Shown here one piece after another: positions 10,053-22,067 of a stretch of DNA of 64,000 nt (position 1 is its first letter; every line of letters begins with the position of its first letter). A program made the translations under genes and the position numbers. The notes under the pieces were generated by a model. It had not been told where the DNA came from, searched no databases, and was given only the letters and a program-made list of their open reading frames with translations. Source of the stretch: Beta vulgaris subsp. vulgaris (taxonomy: Eukaryota; Streptophyta; Magnoliopsida; Caryophyllales; Amaranthaceae); the NCBI RefSeq assembly GCF_026745355.1, contig NC_079210.1, positions 19,201,118 through 19,265,117 of the forward strand. Direction: 5' to 3'.

Positions 10053-13000
10053 TTCAACAACTAAAAGAATTATTTTTATAATTATCCACAAACACATCAT
10101 TTGCTTTATAATTATTGTTTTTAGTTGTTGAATGATATAGGGGTCCTATTATGTTCGTGAGTCTAATTCCTCAAATCAGGTGTGTGTATTTTAATTTAAT
10201 AATTCGAGTGCATTGCATTAATATACAAATTGAGGTTTGTGTGCATCTCCTAATAGTATGTTAATGAGAGATCCTCTAGTTCTCGGAACAACAAAGCCTA
10301 TTCAATATAAAGATTCAATCTTTATCCCATTTCATATAAAGATCGAATCTTTCAACAAGTACAAGTGAGATTCGGTGTTTTTGAGACTTGTTATTGATTT
10401 TACTATTCACAAACACATCATTTGCTTTATAATTCTTTTTTAGTTGTTGAATGATATAGGGTCCTATTATTTGTGAGTCTAATTCCTTAATAATGTGTGG
10501 TGTATTTTAATTTAATAATTCGAGTGCATTGCATTAATATCAAATTGAGGTTTGTTGCATCTCCTAATAGATGTTAATGGAGATCCTCTAGTTCTCGAGC
10601 TAACAACAAGCCTATTCAATATAAAGATTCAATCTTTAGCCCTATTTCATATAAAGATCGAATTTTCAACAAGTACAAGTGAGATTGGTGTTTTAGACTT
10701 GTTATTGATTTTACTATCCACAAACACATCATTTGCTTTATAATTCTTTTTTTTAGTTGAAGATATAGAGGTCCTATTATGTTTGTGAGTCTAATTCCCT
10801 TAAATCAGTGGTGTGTGTATTTTAATTTAATAATTCGAGTGCATTGCATTAATATACAAATTGAGGTTTGTGTGCATCCTAATAGATGTTAATGAGAGAT
10901 CCTCTAGTTCTCGAGCTAACAACAAAGCCTATTCAATATAAAGATTCAATCTTTATGCCCTATTTCATATAAAGATCGAATTTTCAACAAGTACAAGTGA
11001 GATTGGGTGTTTTGAGACTTGTTATTGATTTTACTATCCACAAACACATAATTTGCTTTATAATTCTTTTTTAGTTGTTGAATGATATAGAGGTCCTATT
11101 ATGTTTGTGAGTCTAATTCCCTTAAATTCAGGTGTGTGTGTATTTTAATTTAATAATTCGAGTGCATTGCAATGAATATACAAATTGAGGTTTTTGTGCA
11201 TCTCCTAATAGATGTTAATGAGAGATCCTCTAGTTCTCGAGCTAACAACAAGTATTCAATATAATGATTCAATCTTTATGCCCTATTTCATATAAAGATC
11301 GAATTTCAACAAGTACAAGTGAGATTCGGGTGTTTGAGACTTTTATTGATTTTACTATCCAAAACACATCTTGCTTTATAATTCTTTTTTTAGTTGTTGA
11401 ATGATAGGGTCCTATTATGTTTGTGAGTCTAATTCCCTTAAATTCAGTGTGTGTGTGTATTTTAATTTAATAATTGAGTGCATTGCATTGAATATACAAA
11501 TTGAGGTTTGTGTGCATCTCCTAATAGATGTTAATGAGAATCCTCTATTCCGAGCTAACAACAAAGCCTTTTAATATAAAGATTAATCTTTATGCCTATT
11601 TCATATAAAGATCGAATCTTTCAACAAGTACAAGTGAGATTCGGGTGTTTTGAGACTTGTTATTGATTTTACTATCCACAAACACATCATTTTTTATATA
11701 ATTTTTTTTTAGTTGTTGAATGATATAGGGTCCTATTATGTTTGTGAGTCTAATTCCCTTAAATCAGGTGTGTGTGTGTATTTTAATTTAATAATTCGAG
11801 TGCATTGCATTGAATATACAAATTGAGGTTTGTGTGCATCTCCTAATAGATGTTAATGAGAGATCCTCTAGTTCTCGAGTAACAACAAAGCCTATTAAAT
11901 ATAAAGATTCAATCTTTAAGCCTATTTCATATAAAGATCGAATCTTTCAACAAGTACAAGTGAGATTCGGGTGTTTTGAGACTTTATTGATTTTACTATC
12001 CACAAACAATCATTTGTTTATAATTCTTTTTTTATTGTTAATGATATAGGTCCTATTATGTTTGTGAGTCTAATTCCCTTAAATCAGGTGTGGTGTATTT
12101 TTAATTTAATAATTCGAGTCATTGCATTAATATACAAATTGAGGTTTGTGTGCATTTCCTAATAGATGTTAATGAGAGATCCTCTAGTTCTCGAGCTAAC
12201 AACAAAGCCTATTCAATATAAAGATTCAATCTTTATGCCCTATTTCATATAAAGATCGAATCTTTCAACAAGTACAAAGATTCGGGTGTTTTGAGACTTG
12301 TTATTGATTTTACTATCCACAAACACATCATTTGCTTTATAATTCTTTTTTTAGTTGTTGAATGATATAGGGTCCTATTATGTTTGTGAGTCTAATTCCC
12401 TTAAATTAGGTGTGTGTGTGTTTTAATTTAATAATTCGAGTGCATTGCATTTAATATACAAATTGAGGTTTGTGTGCATCTCCTAATAGATGTTAATGAG
12501 AGATCCTCTAGTTCTCGAGCTAACAACAAAGCCTATTCAATATAAAGATTCAATCTTTATGCCCTATTCATATAAAGATCGAATCTTTCAACAAGTACAA
12601 GTGAGATTCGGGTTTTTGAGACTTGTTATTGATTTTACTATCCACAAACACATCATTTGCTTTATAATTCTTTTTTTTAGTTGTTGAATGATATAGGGTC
12701 CTATTATGTTTGTGAGTCTAATTCCCTTAAATCAGTGTGTGTGTGTATTTTAATTTAATAATTCGAGTGCATTGCATTAATATCAAATTGAGGTTTGTGT
12801 GGATCCTAATAGATGTTAATGAGAGATCCTCTAGTTCTCGAGCTAACAACAAGCCTATTCAATATAAAGATTCAATCTTTATGCCTATTTCATATAAAGA
12901 TCGAATCTTTCAACAAGTACAAGTGAGATTCGGTGTTTTGAGACTTGTTATTGATTTTACTATCCACAAACACATCATTTGCTTTATAATTCTTTTTTTA

Positions 13001-16000
13001 GTTGTTGAAGTATAGGGTCCTATTATGTTTGTGAGTCTAATTCCCTTAAATCAATTGTGTGTGTATTTTAATTTAATAATTCGAGTGCATTGCATAGAGT
13101 ATATAAATTGAGGTTTGTGTGCATCTCCTAATAGATGTTAATGAGAGATCCTCTAGTTCTCGAGCTAACAACAAGCCTATTCAATATAAAGATTCAATCT
13201 TTATGCCCTATTTCATATAAAGATCGAATCTTTCAACAAGTACAAGTGAGATTCGGGTTTTTAGACTTGTTATTGATTTTACTATCCACAAACACATCAT
13301 TTGCTTTATAATTCTTTTTTTAGTTGTTGAATGATATAGGGGTCCTATTATGTTTGTGAGTCTAATTCCCTTAAATTAGGTGTGTGTGTGATTTTAATTT
13401 AATAATTCGAGTGCATTGCATTAATATCAAATTGAGGTTTGTGTGCATCTCCTAATAGATGTTAATGAGAGATCCTCTAGTTCTCGGAACAACAAAGCCT
13501 ATTCAATATAAAGATTCAATCTTTATGCCCTATTTCATATAAAGATCGAATCTTTCAACAAGTACAAGTGAATTCGGTGTTTTGAGACTTGTTATTGATT
13601 TTACTATCCACAAACACATCATTTGCTTTATAATTCTTTTTTTAGTTGTTGAATGATATAGAGGTCCTATTATGTTTGTGAGTCTAATTCCCTTAAATAA
13701 GTTGTGTGTGTATTTTAATTTAATAATTCGAGTGCATTGCTTGAATATACAAATTGAGGTTTGTGTGCATCTCCTAATAGATGTTAATGAGAGATCCTCT
13801 AGTTCTCGAGCTAACAACAAGCCTATTCAATATAAAGATTCAATCTTTATGCCTATTTCATATAAAGATCGAATCTTTCAACAAGTACAAGTGAGATTCG
13901 GGTGTTTTAAGACTTGTTATTGATTTTACTATCCACAAACACATCATTTGCTTTATAATTCTTTTTTTAGTTGTTGAATGATATAGAGGTCCTATTATGT
14001 TTGTGAGTCTAATTCCCTTAAATCAAGTGTGTGTGTATTTTTAATTTAATAATTCGTGTGCATTGCATGAATATAAAATTGAGGTTTGTGTGCATCTCCT
14101 AATAGATGTTAATGAGAGATCCTCTAGTTCTCGAGCTAACAACAACGCCTATTCAATATAAAGATTCAATCTTTATGCCCTATTTCATATAAAGATCGAA
14201 TCTTTCAACAAGTACAAGTGAATTCGGGTGTTTTAGACTTGTTATTGATTTTACTATCCACAAACAACATTTTGCTTTATAATTCTTTTTTTAGTTCTTG
14301 AATGATATAGGTCCTATTATGTTTGTGAGTCTAATTCCCTTAAATCAGGTTTGTGTGTATTTTAATTTAATAATTCGAGTGCATTGCATTGAATATACAA
14401 ATTGAGGTTTGTGTGCATCTCCTAATAGATGTTAATGAGAGACCTCTAGTTCTCGAGCTAACAACAAAGCCTATTAATATAAAGATTCAATCTTTATGCC
14501 TATTTCATATAAAGATCGAATCTTTCAACAAGTACAAGTGAGATTCGGGTGTTTTGAGACTTGTTATTGATTTTACTATCCACAAACACATCATTTGCTT
14601 TATAATTCTTTTTTTTAGTTGTTGAATGATATAGGGTCCTATTATGTTTGTGAGTCTAATTCCCTTAAATGGTGTGTGTATTTTAATTTAATAATTCGAG
14701 TGCATTGCAAATATACAAATTGAGGTTTGTGTGCATCTCCTAATAGATGTTAATGAGAGATCCTCTAGTTCTCGAGCTAACAACAAAGCCTATTCAATAT
14801 AAAGATTCAATCTTTATCCCTATTTCATATAAAGATCGAATCTTTCAACAAGTACAAGTGAATTCTGTTTTGAGACTTGTTATTGATTTTACTATCCACA
14901 AACACATCATTTGCTTTATAATTCTTTTTTTAGTTGTTGAATGATATAGAGGTCCTATTATGTTTGTGAGTCTAATTCCCTTAAATCATTGTGTGTGTAT
15001 TTTAATTTAATAATTCGAGTGCATTGCATGAATATAAATTGTGGTTTGTGTGCATCTCCTAATAGATTAATGAGAGATCCTCTAGTTCTCGAGCTAACAA
15101 CAAATCCTATTCAATATAAGATTCAATCTTTATGCCCTATTTCATATAAAGATCGAATCTTTCAACAAGTACAAGTGAATTCGGGTTTTTAGACTTGTTA
15201 TTGATTTTACTATCCACAAACACATCATTTGCTTTATAATTCTTTTTTTAGTTGTTGAATGATATAGGGTCCTATTATGTTTGTGAGTCTAATTCCCTTA
15301 AATATGTGTGTGTATTTTAATTTAATAATTCGAGTGCATTGCATTGAATATAAAAATTTAGGTTTGTGTGCATCTCCTAATAGATGTTAATGAGAGATCC
15401 TCTAGTTCTCGAGCTAACAACAAGCCTATTCAATATAAAGATTCAATCTTTATGCCCTATTTCATATAAAGATCGAATCTTTCAACAAGTACAAGTGAGA
15501 TTCGGGTTTTAGACTTGTTTTTTTATTTTACTATCCACAAACACATCATTTGCTTTATAATTCTTTTTTTAGTTGTTGAATGATATAGGGTCCTATTATG
15601 TTTGTGAGTCTAATTCCCTTAAATAGTGTGTGTGTATTTTAATTTAATAATTCGAGTGCATTGCTTGAATATACAAATTGAGGTTTGTGTCATCTCCTAA
15701 TAGATGTTAATGAATCCTCTAGTTCTCGAGCTAACAACAAAGCCTATTCAATATTAAGATTCAATCTTTATCCTATTTCATATAAAGATCGAATCTTTCA
15801 ACAAGTACAAGTGAGATTCGGGTGTTTTGAGACTTTTTATTGATTTTACTATCCACAAACACATCATTTGCTTTATAATTCTTTTTTTTAGTTGTTAATA
15901 TATAGGGTCCTATTATGTTTGTGAGTCTAATTCCCTTAAATCAGGTGTGTGGTATTTTAATTTAATAATTCGAGTGCATTGCAAATATACAAATTGAGGT

Positions 16001-17005
16001 TTGTGTGCATCTCCTAATAGATGTTAATGAGAGATCCTCTAGTTCTCGAGCTAACAACAAAGCCTATTCAATAAAAAGATTCAATCTTTATGCCCTATTT
16101 CATATAAAGATCGAATCTTTCAACAAGTACAAGTAGATTCGGGTTTTGAGACTTGTTATTGATTTTACTATCCACAAACACATCATTTGCTTTATAATTC
16201 TTTTTTTAGTTGTTGAATGATATAGAGGTCCTATTATGTTTGTGAGTCTAATTCCCTTAAATCAAGTGTGTGTGTGTGTATTTTAATTTAATAATTCGAG
16301 TGCATTGCATTAAATATACAAATTAAGGTTTGTGTTCATTTCCTAAAAGATGTTAATGAGAGATCCTCTAGTTCTCGAGCTAAGAACAAAGCCTATTCAA
16401 TATAAAGATCCAATCTTTATCCCATATTTCGTATAAAGATCGAATCTTTTGACAAGTATAAGTGAATTCGGGTGTTTTGAGACTTGTTGTTGATTTTGCT
16501 CTCCACAAACACATCATTTCCTTTATAATTCTATTAGTTGTTGAATGATATAAGGGTCCTATTATGTTTGCGAGTCCAATTTTCTTAAATCATTTGAGTC
16601 TTGCTAATGGTTTGGGTTTACTTTGAAGTCTTCAATTTCTATTATAGGTTGATGTGTGATATAGGTCTCATAAAGGCTAATTTGTTAACTTGTTAGGAGT
16701 CCTACCTTAGATGAGATTATTCATATCTTTGTTTAGGCCTGACTTTGCTTGTTTAGCATAGCTAGGAGTCTATGTTATTTATCTTTTTAGTAGTTGTGTA
16801 ATATATTTATGCATGTTCTATTAGTGATAAAATCAGGTGTGTGTGTATTTTAATTTAATAATTCGAGTGCATTGCATTGATTATACAAATTGAGGTTTGT
16901 GTGCATCTTCTTATGGATGTTAATGAGAGATCCTCTAGTTCTCGAGTTAACAACAACGCCTATTCAATATAAAGATTCATTCTTTATGCCCTATTTCATA
17001 TAAAG
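10053..17005 (+). repeat. Satellite array, ~320-bp monomer, about 21 copies
   Basis: Each monomer contains, in order, CACAAACACATCATTTGC, a T-run with AGTTGTTGAATGATATAGG, a (GT)n tract of variable length, AATTCGAGTGCATTGCATT, ATCCTCTAGTTCTCGAGC, and two dyads (AAAGATTCAATCTTT and AAAGATCGAATCTTT). The TCCTCTAGTTCTCGAG motif recurs about every 320 bp (for example 12504, 12826, 13149, 13471, 13795). Monomers before about 16260 differ mainly by small deletions. Those after it are full length with substitutions, and the last includes the 243-bp extra segment. Short reading frames here are satellite translated by chance. Confidence 0.95.
16593..16835 (+). repeat. 243-bp extra segment of a long satellite monomer
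   Basis: The segment begins TTTGAGTCTTGCTAATGG and ends AGTGATAAAATCA. It sits between the CTTAAATCA and GGTGTGTG that adjoin in short monomers. AAATCA occurs at both edges (16587-16592 and 16830-16835). Confidence 0.85.
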
Positions 17006-17589
17006 TGATGTGGAAATTGATGTTCCAGATGGTTATGGAGTTTTCTTGGTTAAAAAAAAAACGTTTATGGAATGTGTTTGAAGGTGTAGATGGATAGAAT
17101 CTTGAAGGCGACGACTTCAAAGGTAACGACTTTGAACCACTAGTCAAGCTAGTCTCTAATCTTTCTCTCAAGTATTCTTAGCAATACTCTCAAGGATTAT
17201 TATTTCATTAATCAACAACATACAATACTCATCATAATCTCCAATACAATACATGCGCTTATATATGACAAGCCATGTACTAACAACCGACTTTAACTAA
17301 CTCCAACCGACTCTAACAAACCGCCCAACTACTTAGCAACATAATTAAAACATAAAAGTACACCTAGAGTATTTACATAAGATACAACTACTCTATCCCC
17401 ACCCAAGTAATACAAGTATTACTTGGCCCATGTTCAAGTGATAACAACCCAAATTCCAATACGCTGCAATCTCCCATATTGCATTCTTCTTTAGCTGTCT
17501 GGACAGTGGTTAGCACTGTGTTTGGCACTTTCTCTTTACTAAACGCTTTACCACTTCTAGTAAAACTTGGCGCCTCATGATCCTTAACA
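17006..17589 (-). mobile_element. Solo LTR of the element-2 Ty3/gypsy family
   Basis: This 584-bp sequence (TGATGTGG to CCTTAACA on the + strand) matches the LTRs at 41484, 43640, 51780 and 58641. Perfect 5-bp target duplications TAAAG flank it (17001-17005 and 17590-17594), inside a satellite monomer. No internal region is present, as expected from LTR-LTR recombination. The tail of pol encoded in related LTRs lies on the - strand. Confidence 0.93.
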
Positions 17590-18703
17590 TAAAGATCGAA
17601 TCTTTCAACAAGTACAAGTGAATTTGGGTGTTTTGAGACTTGTTATTGATTTTACTATCCACAAACACATCATTTGCTTTATAATTCTTTTTTTAGTTAT
17701 TAAATGATATATAGGGGTCCTATTATGTTTGTGAGTCTAATTCCCTTAAATCAGGTGTGTGTGTGTGTATTTTAATTTAATAATTCGAGTGCATTGCATT
17801 AAATATACAAATTGAGGTTTATGTGCATCTCCTAAAAGGTATTAATGAGAGATCCTCTAGTTCTTAAGCTGACAACAAAGCCTATTGAATATAAAGATTC
17901 AATCTTTATACCCTATTTCATATAAAGATAAAATCTTTCAACAAGTGCACGTGAGATTCGGGTGTTTTGAGACTTTTTATTGATTTTACTATGCACAAAC
18001 ACATCATTTGATTTATCATTCTTTTTTTAGTTGTTGAATGATATAGGGGTCCTATTATGTTGTGAGTCTAATTCCCTTAAATCAGGTGTGTGTGTGTGTG
18101 TGTATTTTAATTTAATAATTCGAGTGCATTGCATTAAATATACAAATTGAGGTTTGTGTGCATCTCCTAATAGATGTTAATGAGAGATCCTCTAGTTCTC
18201 GAGCTAACAACAAAGCCTATTATATAAAGATTCAATCTTTATGCCGTATTTCATATAAAGATCGAATCTTTCAACAAGTACACGTGAGATTCGGGTGTTT
18301 TGAGACTTGTTATTGATTTTACTATCCACAAACACATCATTTGGTTTATAATTATTTTTTTTTTATTTGTTGAATGATATAGGGGTCCTATTATGTTTGT
18401 GAGACTAATTCCCTTAGATCAGGTGTGTGTGTATTTTAATTTAATAACTCGAGTGCATTGCATTTAATATACAAATTGAGGTTTGTGTACATCTTCTAAT
18501 AGATGTTAATGAGATATCCTCTAGTTTTCGAGCTAACAACAACGCCTATTCAATATAAAGATTCAATGTTTATGCCCTATGTCATATAAAGATCGAATCT
18601 TTCAATAAGTACAAGTGAATTCGAGTGTTTTGAGACTTGTTATTGATTTTACTATCCACAAACACATCATTTGCTTTATAATTCTTTTTTTTTAGTTATT
18701 GAA
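17590..18703 (+). repeat. Satellite array, continued
   Basis: About three and a half full-length ~320-bp monomers in the same orientation and register as before the solo LTR. The array stops inside a monomer at the Ty1/copia fragment. Confidence 0.93.
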
Positions 18704-20087
18704 TGTATTATTTCCCTAGGAACACTACAAGAGGGGGGGGGGGTAAATTGTAGGTGTAGAAATAAACGTAACTTTTTACGGAAATTAAAACTTAAACGAA
18801 TAAACAAGCTAGAGGAACACAAGGGATTTTTACGAGGAAAAACTTCTTGGGCCCAACAAGAAGAAACAACCTCGACCACTAGGGATTTTAAACTCAACTC
18901 TTTCACTAACTAGGCCAAACAACTTTGTTACAACCTAATTCTAACTCGAGCCACACCTTGAGTTCCTAAACTCAAGTTCCTGAGCCACTGTTCCTTTAAC
19001 AGCAGTTCCTCTCAACTTCATTCGAAGTTTTCTCACTCATACAAGCTTCACTCAAAGCCTTTCTCTTACAGAACTTCACTCAAAGTTCCCTTACCCCAAA
19101 AACCAAAATACAATTGATCGAAATAAGCTTAGTGGAATTAGAGAAAGGAAGCAAAGAAAAAATGGCTATTATAAGAGAATGAAGGCACTGACACTTAATT
19201 AGTTAAACTTACTTAATTACTTAGTCAGACACATTTTGGAACTCATTTAGACTTCAATATTTAGAGTGATAATCACACAGAACGTGGGAGTAAAACTCGA
19301 TTACATGTTAAGTCCATTAACCCATGATGTTCCTTCCCCTAAGAAACACGTTTCTCATCATGTCCCATGATCCCATGATCTCAATATGAACGTGGATATA
19401 TTTTAGCCACTACTCCTAGGTAATAGGAGTTCCTTGAGCTTTATCCGAAAATCAGTTTTATAAAAACAGCTTTTATCTTTTAAAACTGAATTTTTTAATC
19501 TTTAAGAAAATAATATCTTTTAAACAAATTCTTTATAAAACCGGATAATTATTTTCTTTATCTTTTCCAAAAAATAAAATCTTTTTCTTAAACGGATTTT
19601 CTTTTTAAAACTGATTTTATCATTTGAAATTAGATAAAACTAATTTCCTATAATTTAGGCATGACTTACTCAATTGCACAATTGTACAGTTATACTTTTG
19701 CACGCCTAAGTCTAGTTCCTTTTGTAAACCAAGTTCCTTTAACAGATTCGTTTAGTGCCACTTAGTTTGTTCCTTTAGAAAGGAACAAAATCTCATTCTC
19801 AAATAAAACTTCCACTGTTCCTTACCATCCTTACATTGTTCCTTTACACTGGAACTAGAAAATAAAACGCCTTGTTTTTATTCTTCTTGATCCAATGCTT
19901 GCTCCAGTATCAACTTATAGAAACTTCTTTACTTAGCCTTTGAAATCATCTCTTGACTTCTTCCTTGACTTCGTATTCTCCCGTTCCTTGCATTGATACC
20001 TTAATCATCATACACTTAAATAACTCATTAGTTCACTACTAGTTTGCATCTTTGTTTCTTTGTCATCATCAAAACTAGGGTTCAACA
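18704..20087 (-). repeat. 3' LTR of the SIRE-like element
   Basis: About 1384 bp. The - strand start TGTTGAACCC is fixed by the adjoining polypurine tract. The far end, placed at TGTATTATTTCC on the + strand, is less sure because it overlaps satellite sequence. A run of ten G at 18733-18742 and many repeats of TTCCTTT-type motifs are present. No reading frame of note. Confidence 0.65.
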
Positions 20088-20103
20088 ATTTCCCCCTTTT
20101 TGA
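20088..20103 (-). promoter_or_regulatory. Polypurine tract of the SIRE-like element
   Basis: The - strand reads AAAAAGGGGGAAATT directly before the LTR start. It is the plus-strand primer site. Confidence 0.8.
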
Positions 20104-20178
20104 TGATGACAACAAAGGTACAAACTAAGGTAATAACAAATAATATAAGTGAATGAAAATGATAAAATAATAAAGAAG

Positions 20179-20328
20179 AAAATGAAAAATAAAACACAAT
20201 TATGTAAGTAACTGAATTTTTATATTTCATTTACCTTAACCTATTTTTTATTTTTCATTTACATTAGAAAATGAAAAATAAAACACAATTATGTAAGTAA
20301 CTGAATTTTGATTTTTCATTTACCTTAT
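20179..20328. repeat. Short direct duplication
   Basis: 20179-20238 and 20268-20328 are nearly identical (both contain ACACAATTATGTAAGTAACT and end TTTCATTTACCTTA). They lie in the non-coding spacer between the envelope-like ORF and the polypurine tract. Confidence 0.85.
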
Positions 20329-20700
20329 TATTTTTTTAATTTTTTTTTTCCAATTTATGTATATGTACAGTTTGTTCCTTAAATCATTTTCCCCCTTTGT
20401 CATCCTCAAAAAGAATAGACTCTGCATGTATTGATGAATTGATTTAACACCTTAAGACCATAAGCAAGCACCATTAGTGGTTAAGTGAGATTTGCAAAGA
20501 GTAAACTTGCTCAAACATCAATCACATAATACTAGCCATTCCAAGGAAGAAATTATGCATAAACATTCGGAAACACAGACATAATAGCAAAAGTCATTGT
20601 TTATATAGCATTTGTTCCATAACAACAAACAAAGCAAGAAAAGAAAAAGGATTAATTAAAGTCGTGTTCCTTGAAAAGGAAACAGGAACAACAAAAAAAA

Positions 20701-21879
20701 CTAAGAAAGGGAAGGGGAATGGTGTTCCTCTACAACCTCTTCTTCCACCACATCCTCTAGTTTCTTCATCACCACCCCATGGTTGAGTCCAACTTGTTCC
20801 TTCAACTCCGCCAAAGCAAGGGCCATAGAGTCCATCTTCTTTTGTTGCGCAACAACTGTATCACTTAGGGTCTTCATAAGACTCATCATTTTATCAGTTT
20901 TAGCATCCAAAGTCCAGTGAAGATGATTATAAAATATGATCATGTGTTGAGCAGGAAGACAAACATCATTTACCCAGTTAACATCATCCAGAGATTCTTG
21001 TTCCTTACCATTGGAACCTGAGGCAGAAGGTGAATTTTGTGAAGGAACTGGAGGGGGTTGAGTGGAAGGCTCATTTGTTCCAGGAATGGAAACAGAAGAT
21101 GAAGGGTGATAAATTAGAGGGAGAAATGGTGGTGTTGGTGGAAGAGTTGTGGAGGTGGAAGCAAAGGGATTAGGTCCTTTTATTTCATTCTTCATCTGGT
21201 CAAAGCTGGAAGGAATAGAGAAAGATGAGGGAGAAATGGAAGGCAGTTTTGTGAAAGGAACAGAGAGTTTAGGTGATGGTGGTGGAGTGGGTTCCTTGAG
21301 GGAGGAGGGTTCCTGTTCCTCAGCATCCGAAAGGACTAAAGGAGAGTCCTTGTTGGAAGGAGCAGAAACAGTAGGAGCAATCTTTAAACGATTGCTCTTC
21401 CTCACCCTCTGAGGAATAGAAACTCTAGGCTTGGTAGCAATGTGTTTTCGCCTCTTTGGTTTTGGTTCCTCCGGCTTAGGAACAGGTTCCTCCAAGATAA
21501 CATCATTATCTTCTTCTAAATCAAGCTTAGGCAGTTTTCTTTTACTTGAGGAACATGGAGCTATTCTTCCTTGAGTGAGTACTCCTTCTTGGACAGACAA
21601 ACCAAGTCCATTTAGAGTCTTTTCATTTAAAATGTTCCCTTGTTTTACTCCTAATCTAGTCCAACCAGTAAGTCTTACTTCAAAGTGATGAAGTAGAGAA
21701 GTTATCAAAGCACCGTACCCAATCACACAATTGTTTTCAATACAGTGAGTAAGATGTTGAATGAAGAGGAAAGGGAAGTTGATTTGAATGTGGTGGTCCA
21801 AGCAAAACATATAACACATATCCAAGAGACCCACTTCATTCCTCTTTTCAGTCCGAGGAATGAGTGCTCTCCATACCAA
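20701..21879 (-). CDS. Envelope-like / putative plant transposon protein ORF (SIRE-like)
   Basis: An open frame of about 392 residues lies between the lost pol and the 3' LTR, where SIRE-type copia elements carry an extra ORF often called envelope-like. Residues 1-80 (WRALIPRTEKRNEV, CVIGYGALITSLLHHFEV) resemble the plant transposon-protein domain I know as Transposase_32. A basic Lys/Arg-rich segment at about 139-167 looks like a nuclear signal. Residues 175-295 are rich in Pro and Ser, and 325-385 is heptad-like and probably coiled-coil. I see no clear signal peptide or transmembrane span, so a true envelope role is doubtful. The first codon is TTG and the frame stays open about 55 bases further upstream, so the true start is lost. 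The function of this protein is unknown. Confidence 0.6.
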   Translation of the reverse strand: MVWRALIPRTEKRNEVGLLDMCYMFCLDHHIQINFPFLFIQHLTHCIENNCVIGYGALITSLLHHFEVRLTGWTRLGVKQGNILNEKTLNGLGLSVQEGVLTQGRIAPCSSSKRKLPKLDLEEDNDVILEEPVPKPEEPKPKRRKHIATKPRVSIPQRVRKSNRLKIAPTVSAPSNKDSPLVLSDAEEQEPSSLKEPTPPPSPKLSVPFTKLPSISPSSFSIPSSFDQMKNEIKGPNPFASTSTTLPPTPPFLPLIYHPSSSVSIPGTNEPSTQPPPVPSQNSPSASGSNGKEQESLDDVNWVNDVCLPAQHMIIFYNHLHWTLDAKTDKMMSLMKTLSDTVVAQQKKMDSMALALAELKEQVGLNHGVVMKKLEDVVEEEVVEEHHSPSLS

Positions 21880-22067
21880 GTTAAATAGGACTTTGTGAAG
21901 GGGAGAGAGTTGGTTATGGTTTAGTTTGTTTTAACCAGCAGTTCCTCCAAAATATTCTACAAATTTGTTTTGAGGAAAATTCGGAAAAGAGACAGTTTCT
22001 TTCCGTTTAAAGTACAAATCAGTTCCATTGCAAGGAACTTCCCAAACATTGACGGAAAGAAACTGTC

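Larger units (their letters stand above)
18704..22067 (-). mobile_element. 3' half of a SIRE-like Ty1/copia element
   Basis: On the - strand the order is envelope-like ORF, non-coding spacer, polypurine tract, 3' LTR. The polypurine tract plus the LTR start TGTTGAACCCTAG, next to TGTCATCATCAAAAA, is the arrangement I know from the SIRE/Maximus lineage. Gag, protease, integrase, RT and the 5' LTR are missing. The right end runs into a T-run followed by satellite, so the truncation may reflect recombination in T-rich sequence. Confidence 0.72.

Noticed and set aside
11810..15192. Series of 60-90-codon frames with the same peptide (IQYKDSIFMPISYKDRIFQQVQV)
   Set aside because: They recur with the satellite period, break at every small deletion and have no flanking gene signals. 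They are satellite DNA translated by chance.
18704..22067. Envelope-like ORF considered as an integrated virus
   Set aside because: The polypurine tract, LTR start and ORF position fit a SIRE-type Ty1/copia retrotransposon; no viral replicase or capsid gene is present.
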